Assembly (NCBI RefSeq): GCF_027533625.1
Contig: NZ_JAQAGZ010000004.1
Location: 310,001-374,000 of the forward strand
Source of the DNA: Paenibacillus gyeongsangnamensis
GTDB taxonomy: Bacteria > Bacillota > Bacilli > Paenibacillales > NBRC-103111
Length of the DNA stretch: 64,000 nt
Reading direction: 5' to 3'
Within the stretch, counting starts at the first letter, position 1. Every line of letters begins with the position of its first letter. Positions 1 to 7,502 of the stretch are shown here, in pieces. A program made the translations under genes and the position numbers. The notes under the pieces are model-generated. The model was not told the origin of the DNA and searched no databases. It saw nothing but the letters and a program-made list of their open reading frames with translations.

Positions 1-61
1 CGGCATATAGATGCAAACTAAATTTTTCACTTAATGGAATGATATATTCTCTATCTTCCAT
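1..61 (-). CDS. 5' end of an unknown gene cut by the window edge
   Basis: An ATG at 61 opens a frame that runs off the left edge (20 codons, beginning MEDREYIIPLSEKF). It starts one base after the stop of the small broken gene at 63-209, so the two form one transcription unit. Too little is visible to assign a function; the coupling to the upstream frame is the main support. Confidence 0.5.
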   Translation of the reverse strand, partial: MEDREYIIPLSEKFSLHLYA

Positions 62-62
62 A

Positions 63-209
63 TTACTTCTTCTCTTCTTCAACAATCGGATTATTCAATA
101 CTGCCTTAATCTCCAGAATAAACTCAGCTTCACTACCTTTTAAATCAGCTCAATTAATAAACACCAGAATATTTTGTTTTACATGATCCGCAATTTCATA
201 TTTTGCCAT
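63..209 (-). pseudogene. Small 48-codon gene broken by an in-frame TGA
   Basis: An ATG at 209 has a good ribosome binding site (AGGAG, about 9 nt away) and opens MAKYEIADHVKQNILVFIN, then meets TGA at 152-150. The same frame continues cleanly as ADLKGSEAEFILEIKAVLNN and ends in a glutamate/lysine tail at 63. A single base change (for example from CGA or TGG) would explain the stop. I do not recognise the family. It lies just upstream of the gene cut by the left edge. Confidence 0.55.
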
Positions 210-243
210 CAATATCAATCTCCTATTATTTTTTAATGAAATA

Positions 244-268
244 GAAAAAAGCCACCTCAAAAGGTGAC
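244..268 (-). terminator. Rho-independent terminator of the HEPN gene
   Basis: GTCACC and GGTGGC arms (268-251) close a TTTTGA loop and are followed on the minus strand by a run of T. It sits 12 bp past the stop of the HEPN gene. Near-identical terminators (GTCAC..., GTGGC plus T-run) follow several other genes of this island. Confidence 0.8.
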
Positions 269-279
269 TACCTAATACT

Positions 280-1092
280 TTATTGTTTTTGTCTCCATAT
301 CCTACTTTGAATATAGTCAAAGAGTAAAATACTTTTTAATGAATTAACTGGTGTGCCATATTCTGTATCTGCACCATGAAGAATTGCATTACGACTTAAA
401 TATGATTCCAACGGTTTCCCATGTTCGAAATTTACAAGTACTATTGTTTTATAGAACCCCAAAGCCACAGAATCGAAGGACATTATATGATCCTCAGATA
501 ATAAATCTGACAAGTAGCCTTTCATTTTGTAACCATCCATACGTCCGATATGTTGAAATCCGTCTGCAACCATTCCTTCTAATTGGGCCAATAATGGCGG
601 TATTGCAATAAAATAATTTCCATTAACATGAGCATTTATCGATTGCCTTAAGATTAGCATTCTTTTGCTTAATAACTCAAAACTTTCCCACTCACTTAAT
701 AAACCATTTAGTTCTTCTTGATCAAACCTCTGAAATAAGTACTCATGCAAATATTGTTCTGTTTTTTCTTTACCGTGTTCATCATAATAATCGATTATCT
801 CAGAAATCTCGAAAGTGAAAAACTTATCACTTGGCGGATAACCACAATCAACTAATATCAATTTAAGAGCTTCAGTTTTATTCTCTATTATTTTTAAATG
901 TTTATACGCTAATTTTAATGATTCAGAAAATTTTAAAACAGCTTGATCGATCCCGCTTCTTAACTTTCTTGTCATTTCTGCTATTTCTTTCGTATTTCTT
1001 AAACTTTCTCTCATATATTCAATAACTTGTTGAGTTGGATTCAGCATCGATTCCTGTATCTCTCTTATAGTCTTTACCAAGTCATCATCCAT
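280..1092 (-). CDS. HEPN-domain protein, putative RNase or abortive-infection factor
   Basis: 270 residues. The C-terminal part contains SRNAILHGADTEYG (about residues 234-247), where RNAILH fits the R-x4-H catalytic signature of HEPN ribonucleases. The first 75 residues are charged and probably coiled coil. HEPN proteins commonly act as toxins or anti-phage effectors, but no cognate nucleotidyltransferase or antitoxin is adjacent; the neighbour is a divergent recombinase gene. The start ATG has an AGGGAG ribosome binding site. The HEPN assignment rests on the short motif and helical character; the biological role is inference. Confidence 0.6.
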   Translation of the reverse strand: MDDDLVKTIREIQESMLNPTQQVIEYMRESLRNTKEIAEMTRKLRSGIDQAVLKFSESLKLAYKHLKIIENKTEALKLILVDCGYPPSDKFFTFEISEIIDYYDEHGKEKTEQYLHEYLFQRFDQEELNGLLSEWESFELLSKRMLILRQSINAHVNGNYFIAIPPLLAQLEGMVADGFQHIGRMDGYKMKGYLSDLLSEDHIMSFDSVALGFYKTIVLVNFEHGKPLESYLSRNAILHGADTEYGTPVNSLKSILLFDYIQSRIWRQKQ

Positions 1093-1144
1093 TATATAAT
1101 CTCCCTGTAAAAAAGCATTTAAGAATATTATATAATGACTTCAG

Positions 1145-1174
1145 TTGACTTTCCATATCCATCCATGGTATATT
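1145..1174 (+). promoter_or_regulatory. Sigma-A-type promoter of the recombinase gene
   Basis: TTGACT (1145-1150) and TATATT (1169-1174) are separated by 18 bp, 62 bp upstream of the recombinase start codon. Both hexamers match the vegetative consensus well. Confidence 0.6.
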
Positions 1175-1235
1175 TTACTTATAGATAGTTCGTGTAATTA
1201 ATTCGCATATAAATTACAAATTGGAGGTAATAACC

Positions 1236-2084
1236 ATGAATCTCATTGAAACTTTCATAGCACAACTCAATAAATCCGAATCCACTAAATCAGCTTATCG
1301 TTACTCATTAATCCGTTTTGAAAAGTGGCTTATTGAACAAGGTAAAGACATTGACAAACTCACACCTAGAACAGTACAAAAGTATGTGAACAATCTAGAA
1401 AACCCTCAAAATGAAAAAGATAAACCTAAATCAGCATCAAGTATTGCTAGAGAATTAGCAGCGATCACATCATTTGCAATTTTCAGTAAACAAAAGCCAG
1501 CAGTTAGCGGATTGCAAGTAATTGAAAAAGAATCTATTCTTAATACAGCTCCGAAATCCTTAAATGAAGATGAACTTGATGCATTAATTGATGAGGTTAT
1601 AAAAGATGGAAATAAACGCAATATTGCAATGGTTTATCTTTTACTTTTATCTGGTATTCGTGTTTCTGAACTGGTAAATCTTGATATTAAAGATGTTTCT
1701 ATAACAAGTCGAAGTGAAACCTCTTATATCCATATTAAAAAAGGAAAAGGTAATAAAGAACGTAAGATACCATTTAAAAAAGAAGCTCGTTATAAAGTAA
1801 AAGAATACCTAGATACACGCACAGATGATTGTGAAGCCTTATTTGTAACCGAAAAAGGCGAAACGAAACGTATGGGAGTTAGAAATGTTCAAAAGTTATT
1901 ATCGGGATACGGAATACATCCTCATTTACTTCGACATACGTTCGCAACTCTAAATCTGAAGCAAGGTAAAGAAATTACACTAGTTGCCGATTATTTAGGT
2001 CATTTGGATCTCAATACAACTCGTCGTTACACAAAAATGACATTTGAAGAAAAAGCATTAGCTCTAGATAAAGTTAGATTTTAA
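1236..2084 (+). CDS. Tyrosine recombinase/integrase (XerC/D-like)
   Basis: 282 residues with an N-terminal SAM-like core-binding domain (about 1-90) and a C-terminal catalytic domain. All catalytic residues are visible: Arg in SGIRVSEL (about 142), Lys in the KGKGNKERK hairpin (about 170), HLLRH (about 230-234), His in YLGH (about 256) and Tyr in TTRRYTK (about 265). The ATG at 1236 is chosen over the upstream TTG because GGAGG lies 8 bp before it. It is the only recombinase in view and the best candidate for the integrase of the AT-rich island, although a housekeeping or dimer-resolution role for a plasmid-like replicon is equally possible. Confidence 0.9.
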   Translation: MNLIETFIAQLNKSESTKSAYRYSLIRFEKWLIEQGKDIDKLTPRTVQKYVNNLENPQNEKDKPKSASSIARELAAITSFAIFSKQKPAVSGLQVIEKESILNTAPKSLNEDELDALIDEVIKDGNKRNIAMVYLLLLSGIRVSELVNLDIKDVSITSRSETSYIHIKKGKGNKERKIPFKKEARYKVKEYLDTRTDDCEALFVTEKGETKRMGVRNVQKLLSGYGIHPHLLRHTFATLNLKQGKEITLVADYLGHLDLNTTRRYTKMTFEEKALALDKVRF

Positions 2085-2103
2085 AACAATAACTTTGCAA
2101 ATG

Positions 2104-2126
2104 AAAAAGACACCACAATGGGTGCC
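2104..2126 (-). terminator. Rho-independent terminator
   Basis: Arms GGCACC/GGTGTC (2126-2109) are followed on the minus strand by TTTTTC. It lies just past the stop of the minus-strand gene ending at 2141 and separates it from the convergent recombinase gene. Confidence 0.7.
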
Positions 2127-2140
2127 TGATATCAGATATC

Positions 2141-2443
2141 TTACCACTTAAATTTATTTAAAATTATTTCTGTTAAATTCTTGGTCAATTGTTCATGATC
2201 ATGTGGAATAAAGCCGTTTGGTATCATCTCAGCCATTTCAACAAATGAAATGATTTCACTCTTATTATCAATTGTTACTCTCCAAATAAGATTCTGTTCA
2301 TCAACCGTTTCAACTTTACCTTTTATGGCATATGGTGCGCTTCTTAATTCATTAATCAGAATAGATAATGTTTCTGTGATTATGGATCTTCTTTCAGCAA
2401 ACGTGTTAATTCTTGACTTTATTTCGTCTTTCCAATCAGACAT
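2141..2443 (-). CDS. Hypothetical protein, 100 residues
   Basis: Starts at the ATG at 2443, preceded by GGGAGGTTGGG; the longer frame to 2479 lacks a comparable site. The protein begins MSDWKDEIKSRINTFAERRS and has an alpha-helical N-terminus followed by a predicted beta-rich middle (KGKVETVDEQNLIWRVTIDN) and a helical tail. No family recognised. It has its own terminator and stands alone between the recombinase and the DUF3990 pair. Confidence 0.65.
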   Translation of the reverse strand: MSDWKDEIKSRINTFAERRSIITETLSILINELRSAPYAIKGKVETVDEQNLIWRVTIDNKSEIISFVEMAEMIPNGFIPHDHEQLTKNLTEIILNKFKW

Positions 2444-2562
2444 GATTATCCCAACCTCCCTTCCATAGTCTACCAACATTCTACAATACTATTGTTTCCT
2501 TTCCAATAATATGAAGAATTCTTAATAAAACATGGTGAAGGTTCTTTCCTTTTACCTAAATC

Positions 2563-2589
2563 AAAAAAGCCACCCTTATGCTGGGTGAC
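2563..2589 (-). terminator. Rho-independent terminator of the DUF3990 operon
   Basis: Seven-base arms GTCACCC/GGGTGGC with an AGCATAA loop and a following T6 run, 28 bp past the stop of the small downstream gene. Confidence 0.8.
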
Positions 2590-2616
2590 TAATTTGAATA
2601 GATTCAATTTGAAGCA

Positions 2617-2841
2617 TCAATATGCCAGTTGCTTATGTTTCATCTGTTTTGAAATTATATTTGCCCACGATCTAGGGGAATCATGATGAACTTGTTCGGG
2701 CATAGTTTGCAGTAGAGTCATAAAATTAGACTTTTTAACCATTTTTTCTGCTTCACTTTTCTTGATACCAAAATTCTCTTTTAATTCATTTGCAATTTCA
2801 TCAATTAACCATTTATCTGCTTTACCCAACTTATTCATCAT
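2617..2841 (-). CDS. Small helical protein, candidate antitoxin of the DUF3990 protein
   Basis: 74 residues from the ATG at 2841 (a second ATG follows at 2838). The ribosome binding site AGAGGTGG lies inside the last codons of the upstream DUF3990 gene, and only two bases separate that stop from this start, so translation is coupled. The protein is helical and charged, with a conserved-looking SWANIISKQM segment near the end. DUF3990 genes are often paired with small ORFs, so an antitoxin or immunity role is plausible but inferred from position. Confidence 0.6.
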   Translation of the reverse strand: MMNKLGKADKWLIDEIANELKENFGIKKSEAEKMVKKSNFMTLLQTMPEQVHHDSPRSWANIISKQMKHKQLAY

Positions 2842-2843
2842 GA

Positions 2844-3485
2844 TTACCACCTCTTTTGTGCTGATATATTTTGCTGTTGTAGTATGTCAAACTTATGTAA
2901 TTTCAATGCAGCATTAACCAAATCTTCATCTTCATGAAAAGATAATTGGTCATAATCTTCAGAAATAGGCGAGATGCCTTTAATTTGTTCGTCTTCATCC
3001 ATGTAGCCATGTATTAATTGACTCACATTGATTTCGTTACGAATAAATTTTTTACAAAGGAAACCAATCGAGTTACCATCTGCTAATGAGCCATATGTCC
3101 ATTTATAATTATGTGGATGGTTTTCTTTTCTTTGAACACGGTTATAGACTATATACCTTGCCCACTCTTCACTACGTTCAAGGAAAAATTTTCTTTGCTG
3201 TTCCTCTACAGTATACAATAATTCAGTATTTACTTCAAATGAAATAATGATACCTCTGTGCTCTCTTTTTAGTGCATTACTTCTTTGATCTCTTTCTCTT
3301 TCTTGCAAAAGTAGCGCTCTTTCTTCAGCTTGTTGATAATTACTTGTCGTGTAAAAACCTTTTCCAAAATCTAAATCATACTTGGCATCTTCTCTATGTA
3401 TTAGAATCTTGTCATTTATTGATTCGTAATGTTGGAGAAGTGTTGCATGATATACTATCTTAGGCAGATGAAATATAGGACTCAT
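2844..3485 (-). CDS. DUF3990-family protein, putative ADP-ribosyltransferase toxin
   Basis: 213 residues. The N-terminal YHAT motif (about 12-15), DFGKGFYTT (about 39-47) with the following QAEERA helix, and a later GSLADG motif (about 130-135) match the DUF3990 family, which has an ADP-ribosyltransferase-like fold. The target is unknown. It forms a two-gene operon with the coupled small gene downstream and has an upstream intergenic region of about 190 bp without other genes. Toxin function is inferred from fold and pairing; it could also be a non-toxic modifier. Confidence 0.65.
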   Translation of the reverse strand: MSPIFHLPKIVYHATLLQHYESINDKILIHREDAKYDLDFGKGFYTTSNYQQAEERALLLQERERDQRSNALKREHRGIIISFEVNTELLYTVEEQQRKFFLERSEEWARYIVYNRVQRKENHPHNYKWTYGSLADGNSIGFLCKKFIRNEINVSQLIHGYMDEDEQIKGISPISEDYDQLSFHEDEDLVNAALKLHKFDILQQQNISAQKRW

Positions 3486-3640
3486 AATTATTATTACTTC
3501 TCCAGCTAAAGGTATTATACTACAGATAAATCATACCATTTGTATCCTATCAATCTCAATAGATTCTAATAGAATTCGACATAAATTTATCTTTAGATTT
3601 GGTGGATGACATCCCATAAAATCCTCATTTTAGGGCAAAT

Positions 3641-3670
3641 AAAAAAGCCACTCTGAAGTGAGTGACTTTT
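3641..3670 (-). terminator. Bidirectional-looking terminator after the Panacea operon
   Basis: Arms GTCACTC/GAGTGGC around ACTTCA with T-runs on the minus-strand side and A/T-rich tracts on both flanks; it begins 4 bp past the stop of the 3674-4099 gene. Confidence 0.8.
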
Positions 3671-3673
3671 TGT

Positions 3674-4099
3674 TTAATTAGTATTAACCTGTTTTATTTT
3701 CCAATTTAAGCTCGAAAGTAATGATGAGTCCAATTGATTTTTCGTGAAATCGGAATGTTGTATTTCTGCTAATACATCAGTAAAAACATCAGTGCAGACA
3801 TTTCTCGGAGATGTCAATAAATCTAAACTAACTCTGACATTCTCAACGTAAAAAGACTTATCACAATCAATTAATGTAGGATTAATAAATGGATTACGTG
3901 ATTGATCTGGAATTTCTTCCACATACCTAAAAGGTGGGTTTTTCTTAAGTTTATGCTTTGGTTTAGAGGTCTGACACTTTAAAAATTCTTTATTGTTTCC
4001 GTTTTCGATGCATACATACATGTGTGGTTTTTGAGCTAGTTCTGCATCTATTTCAGGGAAAGGAATTCTCATCCTTATCACGTCCATTTTTTCAATCAA
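3674..4099 (-). CDS. Candidate toxin of a Panacea-type (PanAT) toxin-antitoxin pair
   Basis: 141 residues, beginning at a TTG whose GGAG site lies within the upstream gene; the two genes overlap by 8 bp. Distinctive segments are RIPFPEID, HMYVCIE, FLKCQTSKPKH and RNPFINPTLIDCDK. The HMYVC...KCQT...DCDK pattern recalls the beta-barrel PemK/MazF-like toxins in style but I cannot prove homology. Its position directly after a Panacea-domain gene is the strongest argument: Panacea proteins neutralise many unrelated toxins encoded beside them. Function is inference. Confidence 0.55.
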   Translation of the reverse strand: MIEKMDVIRMRIPFPEIDAELAQKPHMYVCIENGNNKEFLKCQTSKPKHKLKKNPPFRYVEEIPDQSRNPFINPTLIDCDKSFYVENVRVSLDLLTSPRNVCTDVFTDVLAEIQHSDFTKNQLDSSLLSSLNWKIKQVNTN

Positions 4100-4748
4100 C
4101 TAAAACCACTCCATCATCAGAAACTGAAATATATACTGGATTTTCCAATTCTTGATTATTGGCCAAAGTAATAAATACACTTTTTTGTTCATCAGTAAGT
4201 TTAGGAATATCTGTTTTTTTGATGATAAAGCTTTTTCCAGAGATTTGAATAACCTCAACAGAATCAATATACTCTATAGAGTACATATTTCTTAAAGAAC
4301 GCAACAAATCTGAATCGTCTTCATTCAAGTCTTCTTCTCTAAGTGGCACTTGCTTAACCCCACGATTAATATCATCTTCTTTAGTACTCCAAATGTTTAA
4401 TTCGTGGGTTATTTCTGATAATTCACTCTCACTTAAGATTTTCACTAGAAAACCAACGAATTTTGCTCTGTCCTCATTAATCGTTTCAGGATTCATTTGG
4501 TATATAGAGTCAACATTACTTGAAAATTCATCATACTGGTATGTGTAATCTCCATATACATCACTGAAAACAGGACCATTGGCATATCCTTTAAGTGCTC
4601 GAAATTCCGAAGTATCATTTTCTACTTTGGACAAAGCCTCATAAAAAAACAGAAACTTTTGCAATTTTAAAGAAGAATAAAATTCTCGAATCTGATTTTG
4701 TTTCAACCATCCACTGATAGCTCTTTTTCTATTGCTGCAATATAACAT
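4092..4748 (-). CDS. Panacea-domain (DUF4065/SocA-like) antitoxin
   Basis: 218 residues. KLQKFLFFYEALS (about 28-40) followed by YANGPVFSDVYGDY (about 55-68) is the Panacea/DUF4065 signature seen in SocA and PanA antitoxins. The C-terminal 80 residues form an added domain (TDEQKSVFITLANNQELENP). The start has a strong GAGGAGGTG site. It overlaps the downstream candidate toxin gene by 8 bp, the usual layout of PanAT operons. The domain call is solid; antitoxin function follows from the family and the context. Confidence 0.75.
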   Translation of the reverse strand: MLYCSNRKRAISGWLKQNQIREFYSSLKLQKFLFFYEALSKVENDTSEFRALKGYANGPVFSDVYGDYTYQYDEFSSNVDSIYQMNPETINEDRAKFVGFLVKILSESELSEITHELNIWSTKEDDINRGVKQVPLREEDLNEDDSDLLRSLRNMYSIEYIDSVEVIQISGKSFIIKKTDIPKLTDEQKSVFITLANNQELENPVYISVSDDGVVLVD

Positions 4749-4924
4749 TATTCGTTCACCTCCTCAAAACACGAACAATCACCGAACACCCGTTCTATAA
4801 TATTATGACACATTTTGAGTAATTTGTATACGAAAACTGAGTAAAAAAATGGATATATTAATTTATTTTAACCAATGTTTCACAAATTTATAATGTCTTT
4901 TTTTTCATATAGTTCCTTAACAAA

Positions 4925-4951
4925 ATAAACTGCGCCTAAAATAGATGCAGT
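4925..4951 (-). terminator. Probable terminator
   Basis: An imperfect 10-bp stem (ACTGC...GCAGT, one mismatch) with a T-rich 3' side on the minus strand, 8 bp past the stop of the gene ending at 4959. Confidence 0.5.
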
Positions 4952-4958
4952 CTATTCA

Positions 4959-5261
4959 TCACTTATCGTTTTTCAATTTGTTCCTTAACTCCCACCATGT
5001 TTTCTTAGGAAGTTTACCTTCTTGAATAAGTTTCATTTGTTTCATGGATTCTTTAAGGGATTCGGCTGGAGTAGTTGGGCGCTTAACGGCAGTTCTTTGT
5101 TTTTGAAGCCATGTTTCCCTATCCTCTTCAACATTCTTTTCAGCCTGTTCCCAAATTTGATCCCTAATACTATCTATCTTCCTATTCGCTTCCGCTAATC
5201 TCTCTTCTAATGTAGGTGCATCTTTACTAATCTCATCAATTTTATCTTTTTTCTGATTCAT
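4959..5261 (-). CDS. Hypothetical charged helical protein, 100 residues
   Basis: The start ATG has AAGGGGTG upstream. The protein is lysine/glutamate-rich and probably one long helix or coiled coil (EERLAEANRKIDSIRDQIWE), ending in KKTWWELRNKLKNDK. No family recognised. It is a single gene between the Panacea pair and the BRO-N gene. Confidence 0.6.
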   Translation of the reverse strand: MNQKKDKIDEISKDAPTLEERLAEANRKIDSIRDQIWEQAEKNVEEDRETWLQKQRTAVKRPTTPAESLKESMKQMKLIQEGKLPKKTWWELRNKLKNDK

Positions 5262-5368
5262 CGACTATTCACCCCTTGATTCTAGGAGTTTTTCTTGATT
5301 ATGTAAAACCTTTCCCATATAAATCACATAGACTTAGTATATCTATAGAAGGATTAAACTTCAACGAC

Positions 5369-6436
5369 TCATACATTTCTTAACATGAAGTAAGTCTTAC
5401 CATCTTTATGTTCACTAACAATTCCTACAGATTGGTTATCAATTGCCGTAATTAGATTGTCATCATATCCATAATGCTTAAACAATAGATCAATAATTGC
5501 TTTTTCAAGATTATGTACATCCATAGATTTCTTATGTGTAAACGCTAAGTACATTTTAATCGGTTTATCCCAATCGATACCTGTATCGTAAGGCAGTTCA
5601 TCATATGGAAAGTTGTTAATCCAATTCTTAAATGCCTTTGTCTTAACCCATTTATTAATTCGATCATTATGCTCATACATATAATTATGACTGAAGCCAG
5701 GATAATTAACCTCATAATAATCATCGATACTCGGAGGACGTAGTTCATCCACTTTGTCAGATAACTCTTCAATTTGCTTATTTAGTTTTCGTTTTATTGT
5801 TCCATTTTTCCAATTTTTAACCTTATCTAAGTCCGTAGCAACAATTCTCCTTAGTTCTTCAACCTTATGTGCAAAGCTAATGTCATTCTGATATGTATCC
5901 TTCTTGTCTAGCAATACTCTCTCTACATGTTCCATTGCCTTGATTTTCTCATCTGCTGTCCAACGCTTAATATACTGCTTAATATCATCATACACGTTGA
6001 AGATACTTGATTTACCATCAATTGTCGCTTCCATTAAAGCAACACGTCTCTTTTGTGGAGTTGCAAACCGAACAGCATTATCAATTTCTTGGTCAGTAGC
6101 TGAAGGATCAATATACACTTTGTTCTTTCTGATAGCCGGCAGCACATCAAATGCAATGAATTTCTGGAATGAAACAGCTAAGTCATTCTCACCCTTCATT
6201 GCAAGCATATAAACGTATGATTCTGGGATGAAATCACCTTTCCCCACGGTATGGGGAAGCCCAAACTCGCTCAAATAATCATTCACACGTTCCCATCTGA
6301 CATATACCTTACTGTTTTTCTCTTGGATAAATCCTAAAGATTTCGCTGAAGCTTCTGCTTCAAATTCCACAATAAGGCCATTTTCTCTAACTGCTACCTC
6401 AAACACATCGTTCTTGAATACTTGTACATTTTTCAT
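5369..6436 (-). CDS. BRO-N domain protein fused to a RusA-like resolvase domain
   Basis: 355 residues. Residues 1-105 form a BRO-N domain typical of phage antirepressors (VFEVAVRENGLIVEFEAEA, YVRWERVNDYL, FIPESYVYMLAMK, FQKFIAFDVLPAIRK). The middle is helical and charged. The C-terminal about 70 residues contain MDVHNLEKAIIDLLF and YGYDDNLI, matching the D-x-D/H-N-L-x-K...DD-x-x-I pattern of RusA Holliday-junction resolvases. A DNA-binding module joined to a junction nuclease suits a phage- or plasmid-derived element. The BRO-N call is firm; RusA identity is by motif only, with the first acidic pair read as D-V-H. Confidence 0.75.
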   Translation of the reverse strand: MKNVQVFKNDVFEVAVRENGLIVEFEAEASAKSLGFIQEKNSKVYVRWERVNDYLSEFGLPHTVGKGDFIPESYVYMLAMKGENDLAVSFQKFIAFDVLPAIRKNKVYIDPSATDQEIDNAVRFATPQKRRVALMEATIDGKSSIFNVYDDIKQYIKRWTADEKIKAMEHVERVLLDKKDTYQNDISFAHKVEELRRIVATDLDKVKNWKNGTIKRKLNKQIEELSDKVDELRPPSIDDYYEVNYPGFSHNYMYEHNDRINKWVKTKAFKNWINNFPYDELPYDTGIDWDKPIKMYLAFTHKKSMDVHNLEKAIIDLLFKHYGYDDNLITAIDNQSVGIVSEHKDGKTYFMLRNV

Positions 6437-6539
6437 TATTTCTATAACACCTTTTTCTTATGACGAGCGTTCCACCCCATCTACTTCCTCACTGGTGCCT
6501 GGGCATCTCACCCCATGCAATTCCCTGTCAAGACAACGC

Positions 6540-6570
6540 AAAAAAGACCCACCAACAAAGTTGATGAGTC
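6540..6570 (-). terminator. Strong rho-independent terminator
   Basis: An 11-bp stem (GACTCATCAAC/GTTGGTGGGTC, a few G-T pairs) with a TTT loop and T6 tail on the minus strand. It closes transcription arriving from the long repeat-rich region to its right, upstream of the BRO-N gene. Confidence 0.75.
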
Positions 6571-7377
6571 TCCCTAAAATGCCATTAAGCATATTTTATA
6601 TATCATATTAGACTATTTTCACACATGTAAATAAATCAATATTTATATAGGATTTTTAGACATCTTGTCGGTGGTTTCTATTTCAAACATTTCTCAAAAT
6701 TATATTACTCCCATAATTTATGCATTGCTATACAACCTTACTATATGAAAACCTTGATGGGCACTAAATAAGTCAATAAATATATAGGTTCTTCCGATTA
6801 TGTATTAAAAAAGTGTGGCGAAAATGATACAATCCTTTTCTTCCCTCAAATAATATTAAGCATTTTCGATGAAAAACAGGCAAATACATCCATATCAGAC
6901 CATATTAAGCCATTTTCACTATGTTTTGTTTTTTCGAAAAATCATATCAAACACCAATAAGTCGTTATACCATAAGGGATACAAGTTTTTTCTAAAAGTA
7001 GACATTTTAAACACATCTTTCATTTTCTCACGTTTACTACGTTTCTTAAATCTCAGTTATGATAATAAAATATGATAATATTTCTTGATAATAAAACATG
7101 ATATATTACTACTGTTATTCATAATAAGCAAAATATTCTTTGACTAAATTTTTTTGACAAAATAAAACGACTAAATAATATGACTTATTACTACTGTTAT
7201 TCATAATAAGAAAATATGTTTTCAAGCAGCTCCCTAAAATACCATTAAGCAACTTTAGAGAATACAGTTAAAAAACTCTTTATTTATAAGAAAAATTGAC
7301 TCAATAACAGAAGTTATGGCGATAAAAATGAAATTGTTTAGAAAATGATGAATCAAGAAAGTCAATGTTTATATAGG
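6570..7377. repeat. Iteron-like direct repeats in a 1-kb non-coding region, candidate replication origin
   Basis: The 1,065 bp between 6437 and 7502 hold no convincing gene but several families of direct repeats: AARTCAATNTTTATATAGG at 6633-6651, 6770-6788 and 7359-7377; a 22-bp CTCCCTAAAAT... repeat at 6570-6591 and 7230-7251; and a 25-bp TATTACTACTG... repeat at 7104-7128 and 7186-7210. Shorter ATTAAGCA-like copies occur between them. The region is extremely AT-rich and lies just 3' of the candidate replication gene, as in many theta-replicating plasmids. Origin function is inference. Confidence 0.55.
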
Positions 7378-7502
7378 TTCTATGACTTTTCTAAACTGTC
7401 TTAATTTTTTCATTTTCGCTACTCTCCATGCTGATAAATGTCCTAATTTGGTATCCAGAATTACTGAGTTCCTTGTCCCTGAACATAACCTTATGTCTGA
7501 AA

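Noticed and set aside
4100-4125. Second hammerhead-like CUGAUGA on the minus strand
   Set aside because: It lies in coding sequence of the Panacea gene and lacks a following stem II and GAAA in the right geometry.
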